This document shows positions 8,589 to 17,362 of a DNA stretch of 62,682 nt, one piece after another (position 1 is the stretch's first letter; every line of letters begins with the position of its first letter). A program made the translations under genes and the position numbers. Source of the stretch: SAR324 cluster bacterium (GTDB lineage Bacteria > SAR324 > XYD2-FULL-50-16); the NCBI GenBank assembly GCA_028282885.1, contig JANQGX010000031.1, forward strand, positions 1 to 62,682. The letters run 5' to 3'. A model generated the notes under the pieces. The model did not search any database. It was not told the DNA's origin and saw only the letters and a program-made list of their open reading frames with translations.

Positions 8589-9296
8589 ATGGAAAAAACG
8601 TTTTCCGATAGCTGGAAGGCTGTATTGACGGGAGAATCCCTGCTATTCAGCCTGCTTGGCAAGGCATTATACGAGGAGCCGGATCAGTCGTGGCTGGAGT
8701 CATTGATTTCCAAAGGGATTTTTGATGAACCGCCGTTCGGAGGAGAAGTGACGGAAATTCAGCAGGGTATGGAAATACTGAGACGTTGGAGCGAGAAAAA
8801 CCGCGCTGGGATTCCGGGAACGGAATTTGACCGGATCAAGCAGGATCATGTGCGACTCTTCATTGGAGTTGGGAAAATTCCGGCACCTCCATGGGAATCC
8901 GTCTATTTCAGTGAAAAAAGGTTGATCTTTCAAGAGCAGACGCTTCAGGTCAGGGAATGGTACGCCCGCTTCGGGCTGCAACTGGAACGGGTTAACCACG
9001 AACCCGATGATCAGGTGGGATTGGAAATGCTGTTCGTTGCCCACCTGGCAATAGAGGCCGCCAAAGCCATAAACGAGGACAAGCAGGAAACCTTTGCCGA
9101 ATTATTGCAAGCTCAACGCGATTTTCTACAAGAACATCTATTATTGTGGGGACCAGTTTGGGCAAAAAACGTAAAAAAGGAAGCCGGGACGGACTTTTAT
9201 CGCGGCCTTGCTTATTTAACCCACGGTGCTCTTATCGCGGCCACTGAACAACTGGAAATTACCTTACCCCGGGAGATTTGTTTTGAATCTGCTTAA
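8589..9296 (+). CDS. TorD/DmsD-family molybdoenzyme chaperone
   Basis: The protein has 235 residues and is predicted mostly helical. It carries the family signature around residues 137-150 (NHEPDDQVGLEMLFVAHLA), which matches the E-P-D-H-x-x-x-E-L pattern of TorD-like chaperones. It also has an aromatic, Pro-rich WESVY segment before it. These cytoplasmic proteins bind the Tat signal of the catalytic subunit, here DmsA, and help cofactor insertion. The gene lies 115 bases after dmsC and its end overlaps the start of the next gene. Confidence 0.87.
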   Translation: MEKTFSDSWKAVLTGESLLFSLLGKALYEEPDQSWLESLISKGIFDEPPFGGEVTEIQQGMEILRRWSEKNRAGIPGTEFDRIKQDHVRLFIGVGKIPAPPWESVYFSEKRLIFQEQTLQVREWYARFGLQLERVNHEPDDQVGLEMLFVAHLAIEAAKAINEDKQETFAELLQAQRDFLQEHLLLWGPVWAKNVKKEAGTDFYRGLAYLTHGALIAATEQLEITLPREICFESA

Positions 9297-10476
9297 TTTT
9301 GCAGAACGGGTTGCCGACCTGGACCGCTCACTTGTTGAACTGGATGCACCACGCTGTTTGAATGCACGGAATCGGTTTGCAGAGTGTAAAGCATGTTTTG
9401 AGATCTGTCCGGCCAAGGCGATAACGACAACTGCCGGAAGTATTCCCGTCCTTGATCAGGGGCTTTGCCAGGGCTGCATGGCGTGTATTCCCGTTTGTTC
9501 GGTCGGCGCCTTCAACGTTAAAGATGATATTTTGCCTTTACTTCAATGCATTGCAGAAACAAGAGGAGGATCGATTGAACTGATTTGCCGGAAGCACCCT
9601 CGACCCAAAACAGGAATCAACCCAAAGGTGAATGGATTGCAACTCAAAGGTTGTCTGGCAGCTTTAGGAGTAGGTGCTTATGTCTCTCTTTTTGCACTCG
9701 GTATCAAAAAAATTTCGCTGAGGACCGACGCCTGTCAATGCTGTGACTGGGAAGACAAACTGAGCTCACATATTCGGAGTCAGGTCCAAAATGCCAACCG
9801 TATTCTATCCGGTTGGAGCCTGGAGAAAGTAATTTACGAGCTGTCTGATATAAAATCACCCCAAAAAAGACCTTTGCTGGATATTAATCGCCCCAAGCTG
9901 TCACGCCGCGGTTTGTTTCGTGATATGGTGCAAAAGGGGAAAGCAACGCTTGCCTGTGCTATTGAAAGAGAGCATTCAGAAAATGAAGAAAAGCGATTGG
10001 GAGTCGACCGCTTGCGTCTCATCAATGCCATTTATTGTCTGCCCAATCCTGAAGAGGGATGGAACCTCTTGCTTGAAGACAGGCAGTTTGCGTCAATTAA
10101 TGTTTCGGACGACTGCAATGCCTGTTCAGCGTGTGAACGCGCTTGCCCAACCAATGCTATAACTTATGAATCTGATGCAAACAGAAAATCTTATCAACTG
10201 CTTTTTGATGGAAAAAAGTGCATTGGTTGCGGACTTTGCCTCCATGCCTGTCTCCCCGAAGCGATTGAGTTGATCCGTAGTTCTAACTTTGTTCGGACTT
10301 TTGTAAACCTTGAGACTGCTATCCTCAGCCAGGGATCCCTTGCGCTATGTGCAAAATGTAATTCTGTTTTTGCTGCCCGATCCGGTAACGAATTGTGTTT
10401 GGAATGTGATTTTAGAAAAAATAGTCCCTTCGGGAGTATGGTAAAACAAAACGGTCAGTTTACAGCAACAACTTGA
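9283..10476 (+). CDS. Polyferredoxin with four 4Fe-4S motifs and a zinc-ribbon-like tail
   Basis: I place the start at TTG 9283 because a GGGAGA site precedes it by 6 bases. This overlaps the chaperone gene by 14 bases and gives 397 residues. The N-terminal half has the groups CLNA...CKACFEICPAKAI and CQGCMACIPVCSVGAF. The C-terminal half has CNACSACERACPTNAI and CIGCGLCLHACLPEAI. The last 60 residues add CAKC...CLEC, which looks like a rubredoxin- or zinc-ribbon-type knuckle. The pattern resembles NapF/HdrA-associated ferredoxins. It is probably cytoplasmic and redox-active. Service to the dms enzyme's maturation or to the radical SAM protein that follows is inferred from the operon. Confidence 0.82.
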   Translation: MNLLNFAERVADLDRSLVELDAPRCLNARNRFAECKACFEICPAKAITTTAGSIPVLDQGLCQGCMACIPVCSVGAFNVKDDILPLLQCIAETRGGSIELICRKHPRPKTGINPKVNGLQLKGCLAALGVGAYVSLFALGIKKISLRTDACQCCDWEDKLSSHIRSQVQNANRILSGWSLEKVIYELSDIKSPQKRPLLDINRPKLSRRGLFRDMVQKGKATLACAIEREHSENEEKRLGVDRLRLINAIYCLPNPEEGWNLLLEDRQFASINVSDDCNACSACERACPTNAITYESDANRKSYQLLFDGKKCIGCGLCLHACLPEAIELIRSSNFVRTFVNLETAILSQGSLALCAKCNSVFAARSGNELCLECDFRKNSPFGSMVKQNGQFTATT

Positions 10477-10491
10477 AGCGAGGGATAGTCT

Positions 10492-11817
10492 GTGATTCTG
10501 GATATCAGTGAAGCAACGTTGTCAAAAGTTCAAAATCCTGTTTTGAAAAAATACGCAGGACAATATGTGGACATCTATCTTGACTTTCTGGAGCAAGTTG
10601 CCCGAACAGGCATAGAAATCGAAGATACGGACTATACCGAACAGGCAAAACAAAAAATCGAAGCTTTGGAAAGAAGGGGAGTTATTCTGAGTAACGACCG
10701 AAAGAGTCTCAGAATCGGCAATATTTCTCCTGCCTGCGTGGCCTGCCAAACCGGAATGGGAAGTGCTACCTTTTTTATCTCACTCCGATGTGATCGGAAC
10801 TGTTTTTACTGCTTCAATCCCAATCAGGAAAACTATGGCTACTATCGAAAAAACAAGCGGGATGTGATTGAAGAGCTGAAACAAATCCGGGAGAACAAAC
10901 TGCAGTTAAGCCACCTGGCTCTGACAGGAGGTGAGCCACTGTTGCATAAAGAAGACACCATTGATTTCTTCGAATTTGTCAAGAACGAGTTTCCGGAGGT
11001 TTATTCCCGCTTGTACACCAGCGGTGACCGGATTGATGCTGAAGTCCTGAAATCTTTAAATGCGGCAGGTTTGCAGGAAATCCGCATTAGTATCAGAATG
11101 CATGACCTTCCAGGCGGGCACGAAGGTGTTTTTAAACGAATCAGTCTGGCAAGGGAGTATATTCCTTATGTGATGGTGGAAATGCCTGTTCTCCCGGGAA
11201 CACAGGAGGAGATGCAGGATATCCTGGTGGAATTGGATCGGATTGGTTTGTTTTCCATTAATCTGCTCGAATTCTGCTACCCCTTTACCAACCCTCAGGC
11301 ATACCAAAAACGGGGTTACAAAATAAAGAAACCACCGTTCCGCATGCTCTATGACTACTGGTATGCCGGTGGATTACCCGTTTCCGGAAGCGAGCTGGAC
11401 TGTTTGGATTTACTGGCCTTTGTCCTGGATTCGAATCTCTCTCTGGGATTGCACTATTGTTCCCTGGAAAACAAGCAAACCGGGCAACTGTACCAACAAA
11501 ACTCATCTGCCTGTATCCCTTCCACGGCTTATTTCTCCCAACGCGACTATCTTCTTAAGACAGCAAAGGTTTTCGGTACGGATGTTTTACCGGTTCGATC
11601 CCTGTTTGACCGTGACGGCTTTAAGAACTACCGGATTGATCCCGGAAATGATGCTTTGGAATTTCATGTCACCCAAATGGATCGGTTAAAAGAGTTGGAA
11701 ATTGAAGTGGGAATTGCTTCCGGAGTGATTGAAAACAGAAAAGACGGATACGTATTCCGGGAATTAAAGGTAGACGTCGCCCGGCCGGAAGCATTTAACT
11801 TGTCAATGGATGTATAA
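10492..11817 (+). CDS. Radical SAM protein of unknown substrate in the dms operon
   Basis: The protein has 441 residues and starts with GTG 10492. The SAM-cluster motif is Cys100, Cys104 and Cys107 in CDRNCFYCFNP, followed by a GGEP motif (LTGGEPLL) about 45 residues later. A CVAC pair at Cys82 and Cys85 sits just before the core and may bind an extra cluster or zinc. The C-terminal third has no SPASM-type Cys array that I can see. It lies 15 bases after the polyferredoxin, which could act as its electron donor. I do not recognise the reaction; enzyme maturation or peptide/cofactor modification are possibilities. Confidence 0.83.
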   Translation: MILDISEATLSKVQNPVLKKYAGQYVDIYLDFLEQVARTGIEIEDTDYTEQAKQKIEALERRGVILSNDRKSLRIGNISPACVACQTGMGSATFFISLRCDRNCFYCFNPNQENYGYYRKNKRDVIEELKQIRENKLQLSHLALTGGEPLLHKEDTIDFFEFVKNEFPEVYSRLYTSGDRIDAEVLKSLNAAGLQEIRISIRMHDLPGGHEGVFKRISLAREYIPYVMVEMPVLPGTQEEMQDILVELDRIGLFSINLLEFCYPFTNPQAYQKRGYKIKKPPFRMLYDYWYAGGLPVSGSELDCLDLLAFVLDSNLSLGLHYCSLENKQTGQLYQQNSSACIPSTAYFSQRDYLLKTAKVFGTDVLPVRSLFDRDGFKNYRIDPGNDALEFHVTQMDRLKELEIEVGIASGVIENRKDGYVFRELKVDVARPEAFNLSMDV

Positions 11818-11945
11818 AACCCAAATCCACCATCAAGGTTGCACGCTCCTTCCTGGGTCGAATAATCGATCGATTTTTCCAGGATCCGGCTACTCGAACT
11901 GCTCGGACTCTTCAATTTCCATGAAAAGTGTCACCGCTCCTCGGT

Positions 11946-12005
11946 GTTTTCTTCAAAGTTCATGTTCGATAACTTGACACACGAAAAGCAATTCCTTATC
12001 ATCTT
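11946..12005 (+). repeat. Copy 2 of the 60-bp promoter-bearing repeat
   Basis: This is the second copy of the block at 390-449, in the same orientation. Conservation covers the -35, the whole spacer, the -10 and about 28 bases upstream of the -35. An upstream conserved part suggests a shared regulator site as well as a shared promoter. Confidence 0.75.
11974..12002 (+). promoter_or_regulatory. Sigma70-type promoter before the 12236 membrane protein
   Basis: TTGACA (11974-11979), a 17-base spacer and TATCAT (11997-12002) form a strong promoter. The spacer differs by one base from that of the promoter at 418-446. Confidence 0.65.
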
Positions 12006-12235
12006 CACTGTTACTTTTAGACAATAAAATCAATTATATCTTTACCTGAAGGGCTTCAGTGAAAGTGAATTTTCTGAAACCCAAAAAGTGCTAGTGTCAT
12101 GTCAAAATTGATATGTCGTATTATTTCGTGACGACTCCGCCCGTGAGTGAAACGGTTCGACCGAAGTTAAGCGCAGCCTTGAAGGCGGGTCGATTTTGTA
12201 TATAAGTTTGAACTAACAAAAACTGGAGATGAGAG

Positions 12236-12847
12236 ATGAAAAAAATGACAAAATTGAATTCTTTCTTGAATGTGATTGACAGACTAATCATACTGCATCC
12301 TTTGCTTGAGAGGATTTCTGATGGAAAATTTTTTACTTTGATATTTTCCTGGTTAATGCGCATTCTGGCTTGCGTGACCCTGATCGTGTTTTTGTGGGGC
12401 AGTTTCAAATTATGGTCAAACCTGTCCGGAGCAACCGGACAGATCTTTATCGGCGCTTTGGTAGCTGAAGTTTTCATGGCGGCAATCGTTTATGCGGTCT
12501 TTAACATTCTTTGGATCAGGGCTTACGATGTTCAGAAGCTTCCACTGGCAAAAGACTATTCGGTGACACCTATTGTCACCATACTGATCAAAACGTCAGG
12601 AGAGATAATGGCCACATTGGTTATCTTTTATGGGCTTGCGATAAGTATAACCCTGTGGATTGCCGGACCCGGGATAATGAGAATGATTCCATTTTCAATC
12701 CCTTTACCAGGTCTTTCAGGAGGTGGTGCCGGGGCGATGGTATATGGAATTATTGCAGGTTTTTTAATATTGGCCGTTTCTTATTTTATCGCAGAAACAT
12801 TTGGTGCTCTTGTTGATATAGCACGCAACACAAAAAAAGGTAAATAA
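12236..12847 (+). CDS. Small inner-membrane protein of unknown function
   Basis: The protein has 203 residues. I count about four hydrophobic segments, near residues 40-60, 70-95, 120-140 and 165-190. A Gly/Pro-rich loop (PLPGLSGGGAG) precedes the last helix, and short basic ends lie at both termini. I do not recognise a family. A GGAGATGAGAG site precedes the ATG. The promoter copy it shares with the sensor-kinase operon suggests co-regulation with the dms genes, which is inference. Confidence 0.7.
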   Translation: MKKMTKLNSFLNVIDRLIILHPLLERISDGKFFTLIFSWLMRILACVTLIVFLWGSFKLWSNLSGATGQIFIGALVAEVFMAAIVYAVFNILWIRAYDVQKLPLAKDYSVTPIVTILIKTSGEIMATLVIFYGLAISITLWIAGPGIMRMIPFSIPLPGLSGGGAGAMVYGIIAGFLILAVSYFIAETFGALVDIARNTKKGK

Positions 12848-12849
12848 AA

Positions 12850-13371
12850 GCCATCGGCCTTTGAACGCGATGATCCTGTTTTTTTCTGTTCGGTGATGTC
12901 CTGGATGATACCGATTACTTCTTTATGGTTTTCATCTTCCCAAACCAATTCAGCCATAGCACGGGCAGCCACCAAGTCGGCCAGTGACTGCCTGACGCGT
13001 TCGTATTCCGGAATAAAGGATTCGATAGTCTTGATGGGAATATCAGGCAGATCATGTGATGCCAAAGATCTTGGCTGCCTGGGCCGATCCTCACTTTTTT
13101 TTGCTTTCAAGATTGTATTCACAGCTTCCGACTTTAGCAACGAATTGGGCTTTGTTCAATCTCGGCTCAATATCCCGTGGCGTTTTTTACGTTTTTTCCG
13201 TTCTTCTATCTCTTTATTGTCGGAGACGGATAGATTAGTATTTGGTGGGATGGTTAATCCGGAGGGAGCGATTCGATAACGTGTTTTCCGACTATTTTTC
13301 AGATTCTGCTGATCCTTGAAACAATTATGGATTAAACCTGGAATTTCAAGGGAAGAGTCGTCGCTAAACAA
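12850..13371 (-). pseudogene. Decayed remnant of a PAS-domain signalling gene
   Basis: Minus-strand translation around 12880-13000 reads AELVWEDENHKEVIGIIQDI followed by TEQK, the classic end of a PAS/PAC sensor box that leads into a kinase. No kinase domain follows. Upstream, the frame at 13156-13371 (RYRIAPSGLTIPPN...) seems to be an earlier part in another frame. Frameshifts and loss of the ends are implied. The piece ends near the stop of the convergent membrane-protein gene and begins just after aguA. Confidence 0.5.
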
Positions 13372-14488
13372 TCCCCTTCGGTTGCTGTTGAGTTATACAG
13401 TGAATGTTACCACCGCCCAGGAGAATCTCCCTGGATTGAACGCCAACAACCTGCCGATCCGGAAATATTCTGCCCAGGGTTTCCAGGGCATTTAGATCAC
13501 GGGGATCGTTGAATTGAGGGACAACGACACCGCCGTTGGCAAGATAAAAATTGACATATGATCCGGCAAGACGTTCCCCGCCTTCCCTGGGGAGGGAGGT
13601 GTCATCGGATTTGAGACCACGGCTCTCTTCTTCAGTCATGTATAGCGGACCCGGTTGTTGAAGTTTATGTATCACAAATGATCTGCCTCTGGCATCCACG
13701 GCGTTTCTCAGTGTGTCATAGGCATTTTGCGATATTTCATACTGCGGGTCCGATGGATCATCAGTCCAGGTCAGAATCACTTCTCCGGGTTTTGAAAAAC
13801 AACAAAGATTGTCCACATGACCATCGGTTTCATCCTCATAACACCCCCTGCCGAGCCAGATGATCTTCTCAACTCCCAGGTGCTCCTGCAACAGGGTTTC
13901 GATATCGGCTTTGGACAGATCGGGATTACGGTTTTGATTAAGCAGGCACTCTTCAGTGGTCAGCAATGTCCCTTCGCCGTCAACGTGGATAGATCCTCCT
14001 TCGAGAATCAGCGGTGCCTTGTACCGTTTAAGATTTTCTGATTCCAGCACCCCGGAAGCAACGAGATTGTCCCTTTCCCATGGGTAATAAAGGCCTCCAT
14101 CCAATCCTCCCCAGGCGTTAAACTCCCAGTCTATGCCCCGAATTTCACCCTGGCGGTTAACGATAAAGGTTGGTCCGACATCCCTCATCCAGGCGTCATC
14201 GGATTCCATTTCGATGATATGAATATCTGCAGGCAACAAGGAGCGCGCTTTCTCCAACTGACGGGAAGAGGCGCAGACAGCAACCGGTTCAAACCGATTG
14301 ATGGCTTTCGCCACATTGGCGAAGGCCTTTTGAGCAGGACCTGCCTGCAGACGCCAGGTATCTTCCCGCTCCGGCCAGAGCATCCAACATTTATCATGGG
14401 GAGCAAACTCGGCAGGCATGAAAAACCCGTCCTGCCTGGGAACAGAAGCCAGGGGAGTCGACATATTGGATTCAGTTTGATTATTCAT
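13364..14488 (-). CDS. aguA: Agmatine deiminase (agmatine to N-carbamoylputrescine)
   Basis: The protein has 374 residues, a normal length for the family. It belongs to the pentein guanidino-modifying enzymes. The catalytic Cys364 lies in [15 protein letters not shown] near the C terminus. The other active-site segments are [11 protein letters not shown] and the [10 protein letters not shown] motif. It hydrolyses agmatine to N-carbamoylputrescine and ammonia. ATG at 14488 is used here; ATG at 14464 is an alternative that would drop eight residues. The usual partner N-carbamoylputrescine amidase (AguB, nitrilase family) is not in the window. The divergent neighbour is an amidohydrolase. The putrescine transporter and putrescine aminotransferase nearby fit a putrescine-forming role. 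Confidence 0.92.
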   Translation of the reverse strand: MNNQTESNMSTPLASVPRQDGFFMPAEFAPHDKCWMLWPEREDTWRLQAGPAQKAFANVAKAINRFEPVAVCASSRQLEKARSLLPADIHIIEMESDDAWMRDVGPTFIVNRQGEIRGIDWEFNAWGGLDGGLYYPWERDNLVASGVLESENLKRYKAPLILEGGSIHVDGEGTLLTTEECLLNQNRNPDLSKADIETLLQEHLGVEKIIWLGRGCYEDETDGHVDNLCCFSKPGEVILTWTDDPSDPQYEISQNAYDTLRNAVDARGRSFVIHKLQQPGPLYMTEEESRGLKSDDTSLPREGGERLAGSYVNFYLANGGVVVPQFNDPRDLNALETLGRIFPDRQVVGVQSREILLGGGNIHCITQQQPKGIV

Positions 14489-14568
14489 TTTCCGTTGTCA
14501 TGGTCGATCTAAACAGGTTGGTCCGGGTTGATGGAATCCTGTTCGTTAATTGACTATTATGTTGCCTG

Positions 14569-14597
14569 AATATATGCGAAATAATCTAGAAATTCAA
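14569..14597 (-). promoter_or_regulatory. Likely aguA promoter
   Basis: On the minus strand TTGAAT (14597-14592), a 17-base spacer and TATATT (14574-14569) form a good sigma70 promoter. It would start transcription about 75 bases before aguA. One arm of the inverted repeat at 14576-14616 lies in its spacer, which would suit a repressor. Confidence 0.5.
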
Positions 14598-14616
14598 TCG
14601 AAATTGTAATATTTCG
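14576..14616. promoter_or_regulatory. Inverted repeat CGAAATA-type, candidate operator
   Basis: The left arm GCGAAATAAT (14576-14585) opposes the right arm GTAATATTTCG (14606-14616). The right arm, read on the minus strand, gives CGAAATATTAC. The identical 11-mer occurs in the inverted repeat upstream of the aminotransferase at 27074-27106. A shared regulator of the polyamine genes is inferred. Confidence 0.4.
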
Positions 14617-14858
14617 TTAATTATAGGCGTTTTTATACTGAAGATTCGCAATTATAATCTTGACACACCGGATGACCTTTGAAAACATGATTGGAATTAA
14701 TCAATTGAGTATTCCGCATTATTAAACCGAGATTCTGTAGGTGCCCGGGGCTCCCTGTTGTTGAATATTAACTTCCCGCAGAATAGAGGTATAAACAGAG
14801 ATGTTCAACCGAATCACGTCCCATCGGGAATAACCGTAATCTAAACCAACCAACAGAT

Positions 14859-16499
14859 ATGAAACGGAAAGCCGATTATGTCCTGAAATCCAGGGCTTTA
14901 TTTACTTCTTGTACCGATCAACCTGAAGAGGGATTTGTTGCGATCACCGGAAATAGAATTGCTGCCGTCGGAAACCTTGCCCAAAGCGAAGCCTGGATTG
15001 ACAATAAAAGCCGTGTTTTTGATCTGGGGGACAAAATGGTCCTCCCGGGTTTTTTTGATTCGCATGTTCACCTGTTTGAAGGCTTTTTTGTCTCCATCAG
15101 CGGGGATCTGTCCAAGGCCAAATCAGAAGAGGATGCAGCGCAGTTATTATTTGATCAGCGCCAGGGAATAGGGGTCGGAAAATGGATGACCGGATTTGGA
15201 TGGCATCATATGCATTGGGAGGATCGCACCGAACCCTCCAAAGCGTCTTTGGATCGTCTCTTTCCAGACCAACCGGTTTTTTGCATGAACGGGGAAGGGC
15301 ACGCTGCCTGGGTAAACAGCAAAGCCCTGGAGTTGTGCGGAATAACCGGCAGTACCCCTGATCCTGAAGGGGGAGCTTTCGTACGGGATGACAATGGAGA
15401 ACCCACCGGTTATCTGTTGGAAACAGCCATGGAGCCGGTGTCCGAAAGGCTGATGTCCGAATTTTCGCCTTTTAAGGTGGTAAAAGGGATGAAGCGACTG
15501 ATGAAAACAATCGTCGCCAATGGGGTTACCTCGGTTGCCGATATGCAGACCAAAACCTATAACAACGGATTCCTGCGACTTTTGGAAAAGATCGGTGCCC
15601 TGCCCCTGAGAGTTCACCTGTTCCCCTATTGTTATGATGAAAAGGAGCAGCAGAAACAGTGGCAGCTAGTTCAAAAGCTGCACCGCAAATATAACTCGGA
15701 TCGGCTTCGGGCCTGCGGTGTGAAGATATTCTGTGATGGCACCCCCCTCTGCCATACCGGTCTGATGTTGCAACCTTATGATGATGACCCGGAAAACAGT
15801 GGTTATACGCTACACGGCGAATCTGAAACCCGGAGAATCATTGTCGAGGCCGTAAAGCGTGGCTATAGCGTCAGAGCCCACGCTTGTGGCGATGGTGCTG
15901 TAAAACTCGCGTTGGATGCTTTTGCAGAGGTGGCTGATATTTCCAGGCAGCAAGACTTAAGGCATGCTATCGAGCATATTGAGGTGATCGATCCCGCTGA
16001 TTTGAAACGGTTTGGTGAATTAAACGTGATTGCCAGTGTTCAGCCCGAGCATATGGAGGTGGATCCACCAAACGGCACCAATCCCTTTGATGAGATTATC
16101 GGATTGAAACGAAAGCGGATGCTTTGGAATTTCCAATCCCTGTTGGATGCCAACGCCAGGCTGGCATTGGGGACCGATATGCCGGTGGTGGGGATCGATC
16201 CCTTTGCCGGGCTGTACCGTGCGGTGACCAGATGCGATAACGAGGGATATCCGGAAGGGGGCTGGTTACCAAAGGAGAAAATCAGCCTGGCAACAGCACT
16301 GAAAGCCTATACTTTGGATTCTGCATATCTGAACGGTCGGGAGAATGACCTGGGAAGTCTTGAACCCGGCAAACTGGCTGATCTGGTTGTGCTGGATCGA
16401 GATCTCTTCGCCGCAGAGCCGGGTGGAATACTGGACACCAGGGTGCTGCTGACCATGGTGAACGGCCGGATTGTCTATGGATCGGAAGAGATGATATAG
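14859..16499 (+). CDS. YtcJ-like metal-dependent amidohydrolase
   Basis: The protein has 546 residues. It has the amidohydrolase-3 layout, with a short N-terminal beta sandwich, then the metal motif HVH in FFDSHVHLFEG and a TIM barrel. Further barrel ligands appear in RAHACGDGAV, HAIEHIEVID and the GTDMPV segment. The end of the protein has the usual GSLEPGKLADLVVLDRD. There is no signal peptide, so it is cytoplasmic. The substrate is unknown. Because aguA lies divergently next to it and no AguB is present, hydrolysis of a carbamoyl- or acyl-polyamine is worth testing. No clear ribosome site precedes the ATG. Confidence 0.85.
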   Translation: MKRKADYVLKSRALFTSCTDQPEEGFVAITGNRIAAVGNLAQSEAWIDNKSRVFDLGDKMVLPGFFDSHVHLFEGFFVSISGDLSKAKSEEDAAQLLFDQRQGIGVGKWMTGFGWHHMHWEDRTEPSKASLDRLFPDQPVFCMNGEGHAAWVNSKALELCGITGSTPDPEGGAFVRDDNGEPTGYLLETAMEPVSERLMSEFSPFKVVKGMKRLMKTIVANGVTSVADMQTKTYNNGFLRLLEKIGALPLRVHLFPYCYDEKEQQKQWQLVQKLHRKYNSDRLRACGVKIFCDGTPLCHTGLMLQPYDDDPENSGYTLHGESETRRIIVEAVKRGYSVRAHACGDGAVKLALDAFAEVADISRQQDLRHAIEHIEVIDPADLKRFGELNVIASVQPEHMEVDPPNGTNPFDEIIGLKRKRMLWNFQSLLDANARLALGTDMPVVGIDPFAGLYRAVTRCDNEGYPEGGWLPKEKISLATALKAYTLDSAYLNGRENDLGSLEPGKLADLVVLDRDLFAAEPGGILDTRVLLTMVNGRIVYGSEEMI

Positions 16500-16513
16500 A
16501 AGGGGCGCTGGAT

Positions 16514-17362
16514 CTACTTCCCCAGGTTTTCCTTCATTGCCGCCTGTATCTCTCTCTGCTTTTTCTTGTCCTGCCGGATTGTCATAACACTTGATGTGAC
16601 AACGATCACCGTGGCAAACAGCACAATAAAGGTGGCAACCGCATTGATTTTTGGACTGACCCCCATCCTGACACTGGAGAACACTTTCATCGGCAGTGTG
16701 GTCGATGCCGGGCCGGCCACAAAGCTGGTGATGACCAGACTATCCATGGACAGGGTAAAGGAGAGCAGCCAACCGGAAATCAGTGCCGGCATGATAATGG
16801 GAATGGTTATGACGAAAAAGACCTTGAAGGGGTGAGCCCCAAGGTCCATGGCGGCTTCTTCTATCGATATATCCATCTCACGTAGCCTTGAGGAGACAAT
16901 TACGGCCACAAAAGCGGTGGCAAAGGTGACGTGGGAGATCCATATCGTCAGCATTCCCCTTCCTTCAGGCCAGCCGATCATGGTTTCCATGGAGACAAAC
17001 AACAATAGCAGTGAGAGACCGGTAATCACTTCCGGCATCACCAAAGGAGCGGTGATGGTACTGGCAAACCCGGAATGAAACCTGAATCTGCCAAAACGGG
17101 CCATAACCTGTCCGGCAATAGCTCCCAAAAAGGTTGCCACCCAGGCGGTTAAAAAGGCGATTCTTAAACTCATCCAGACAGCATCCAGAATTCCCTGGTC
17201 CTTAAGAAGTTCACCATACCATTTGGTGGAGAAACCGGCCCAGACCGTCACCAGCCGGGATTCGTTGAATGAGTAGACGATCAGGATGATTATCGGTAGA
17301 TATAAAAAAGCATATCCGATGCTCAGGAAAAGGATCAAGCGATGCGACAGCTTTCGTCTCAT
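16514..17362 (-). CDS. potI: Putrescine ABC transporter permease PotI
   Basis: A longer frame is open upstream, but the real start is ATG 17362. That start overlaps the potH stop by four bases and opens into the first membrane helix (MRRKLSHRLILFLSIGYAFL). This gives 282 residues, close to E. coli PotI. Six membrane helices and the EAA loop (EEAAMDLGAHPFKVFFVITI) mark it as an inner-membrane permease of the polyamine family. It is the last gene of potFGHI and meets the amidohydrolase gene tail to tail 14 bases away. Confidence 0.9.
   Translation of the reverse strand: MRRKLSHRLILFLSIGYAFLYLPIIILIVYSFNESRLVTVWAGFSTKWYGELLKDQGILDAVWMSLRIAFLTAWVATFLGAIAGQVMARFGRFRFHSGFASTITAPLVMPEVITGLSLLLLFVSMETMIGWPEGRGMLTIWISHVTFATAFVAVIVSSRLREMDISIEEAAMDLGAHPFKVFFVITIPIIMPALISGWLLSFTLSMDSLVITSFVAGPASTTLPMKVFSSVRMGVSPKINAVATFIVLFATVIVVTSSVMTIRQDKKKQREIQAAMKENLGK

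Larger units (their letters stand above)
11818..12235. other. Intergenic region with promoter repeat, no gene seen
   Basis: This 418-base gap follows the radical SAM gene. Apart from the promoter-bearing repeat at 11946-12005 I see no coding pattern and no clear terminator. The stretch 12006-12235 would be a long leader of about 220 bases for the membrane protein gene. Confidence 0.5.
14489..14858. other. AT-rich divergent regulatory region between aguA and the amidohydrolase
   Basis: No gene is visible in this 370-base gap. It holds the aguA promoter, the inverted repeat at 14576-14616 and a lone TTGACA at 14660-14665 on the plus strand. That TTGACA lacks a good -10 but could serve the amidohydrolase gene. 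Confidence 0.5.
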
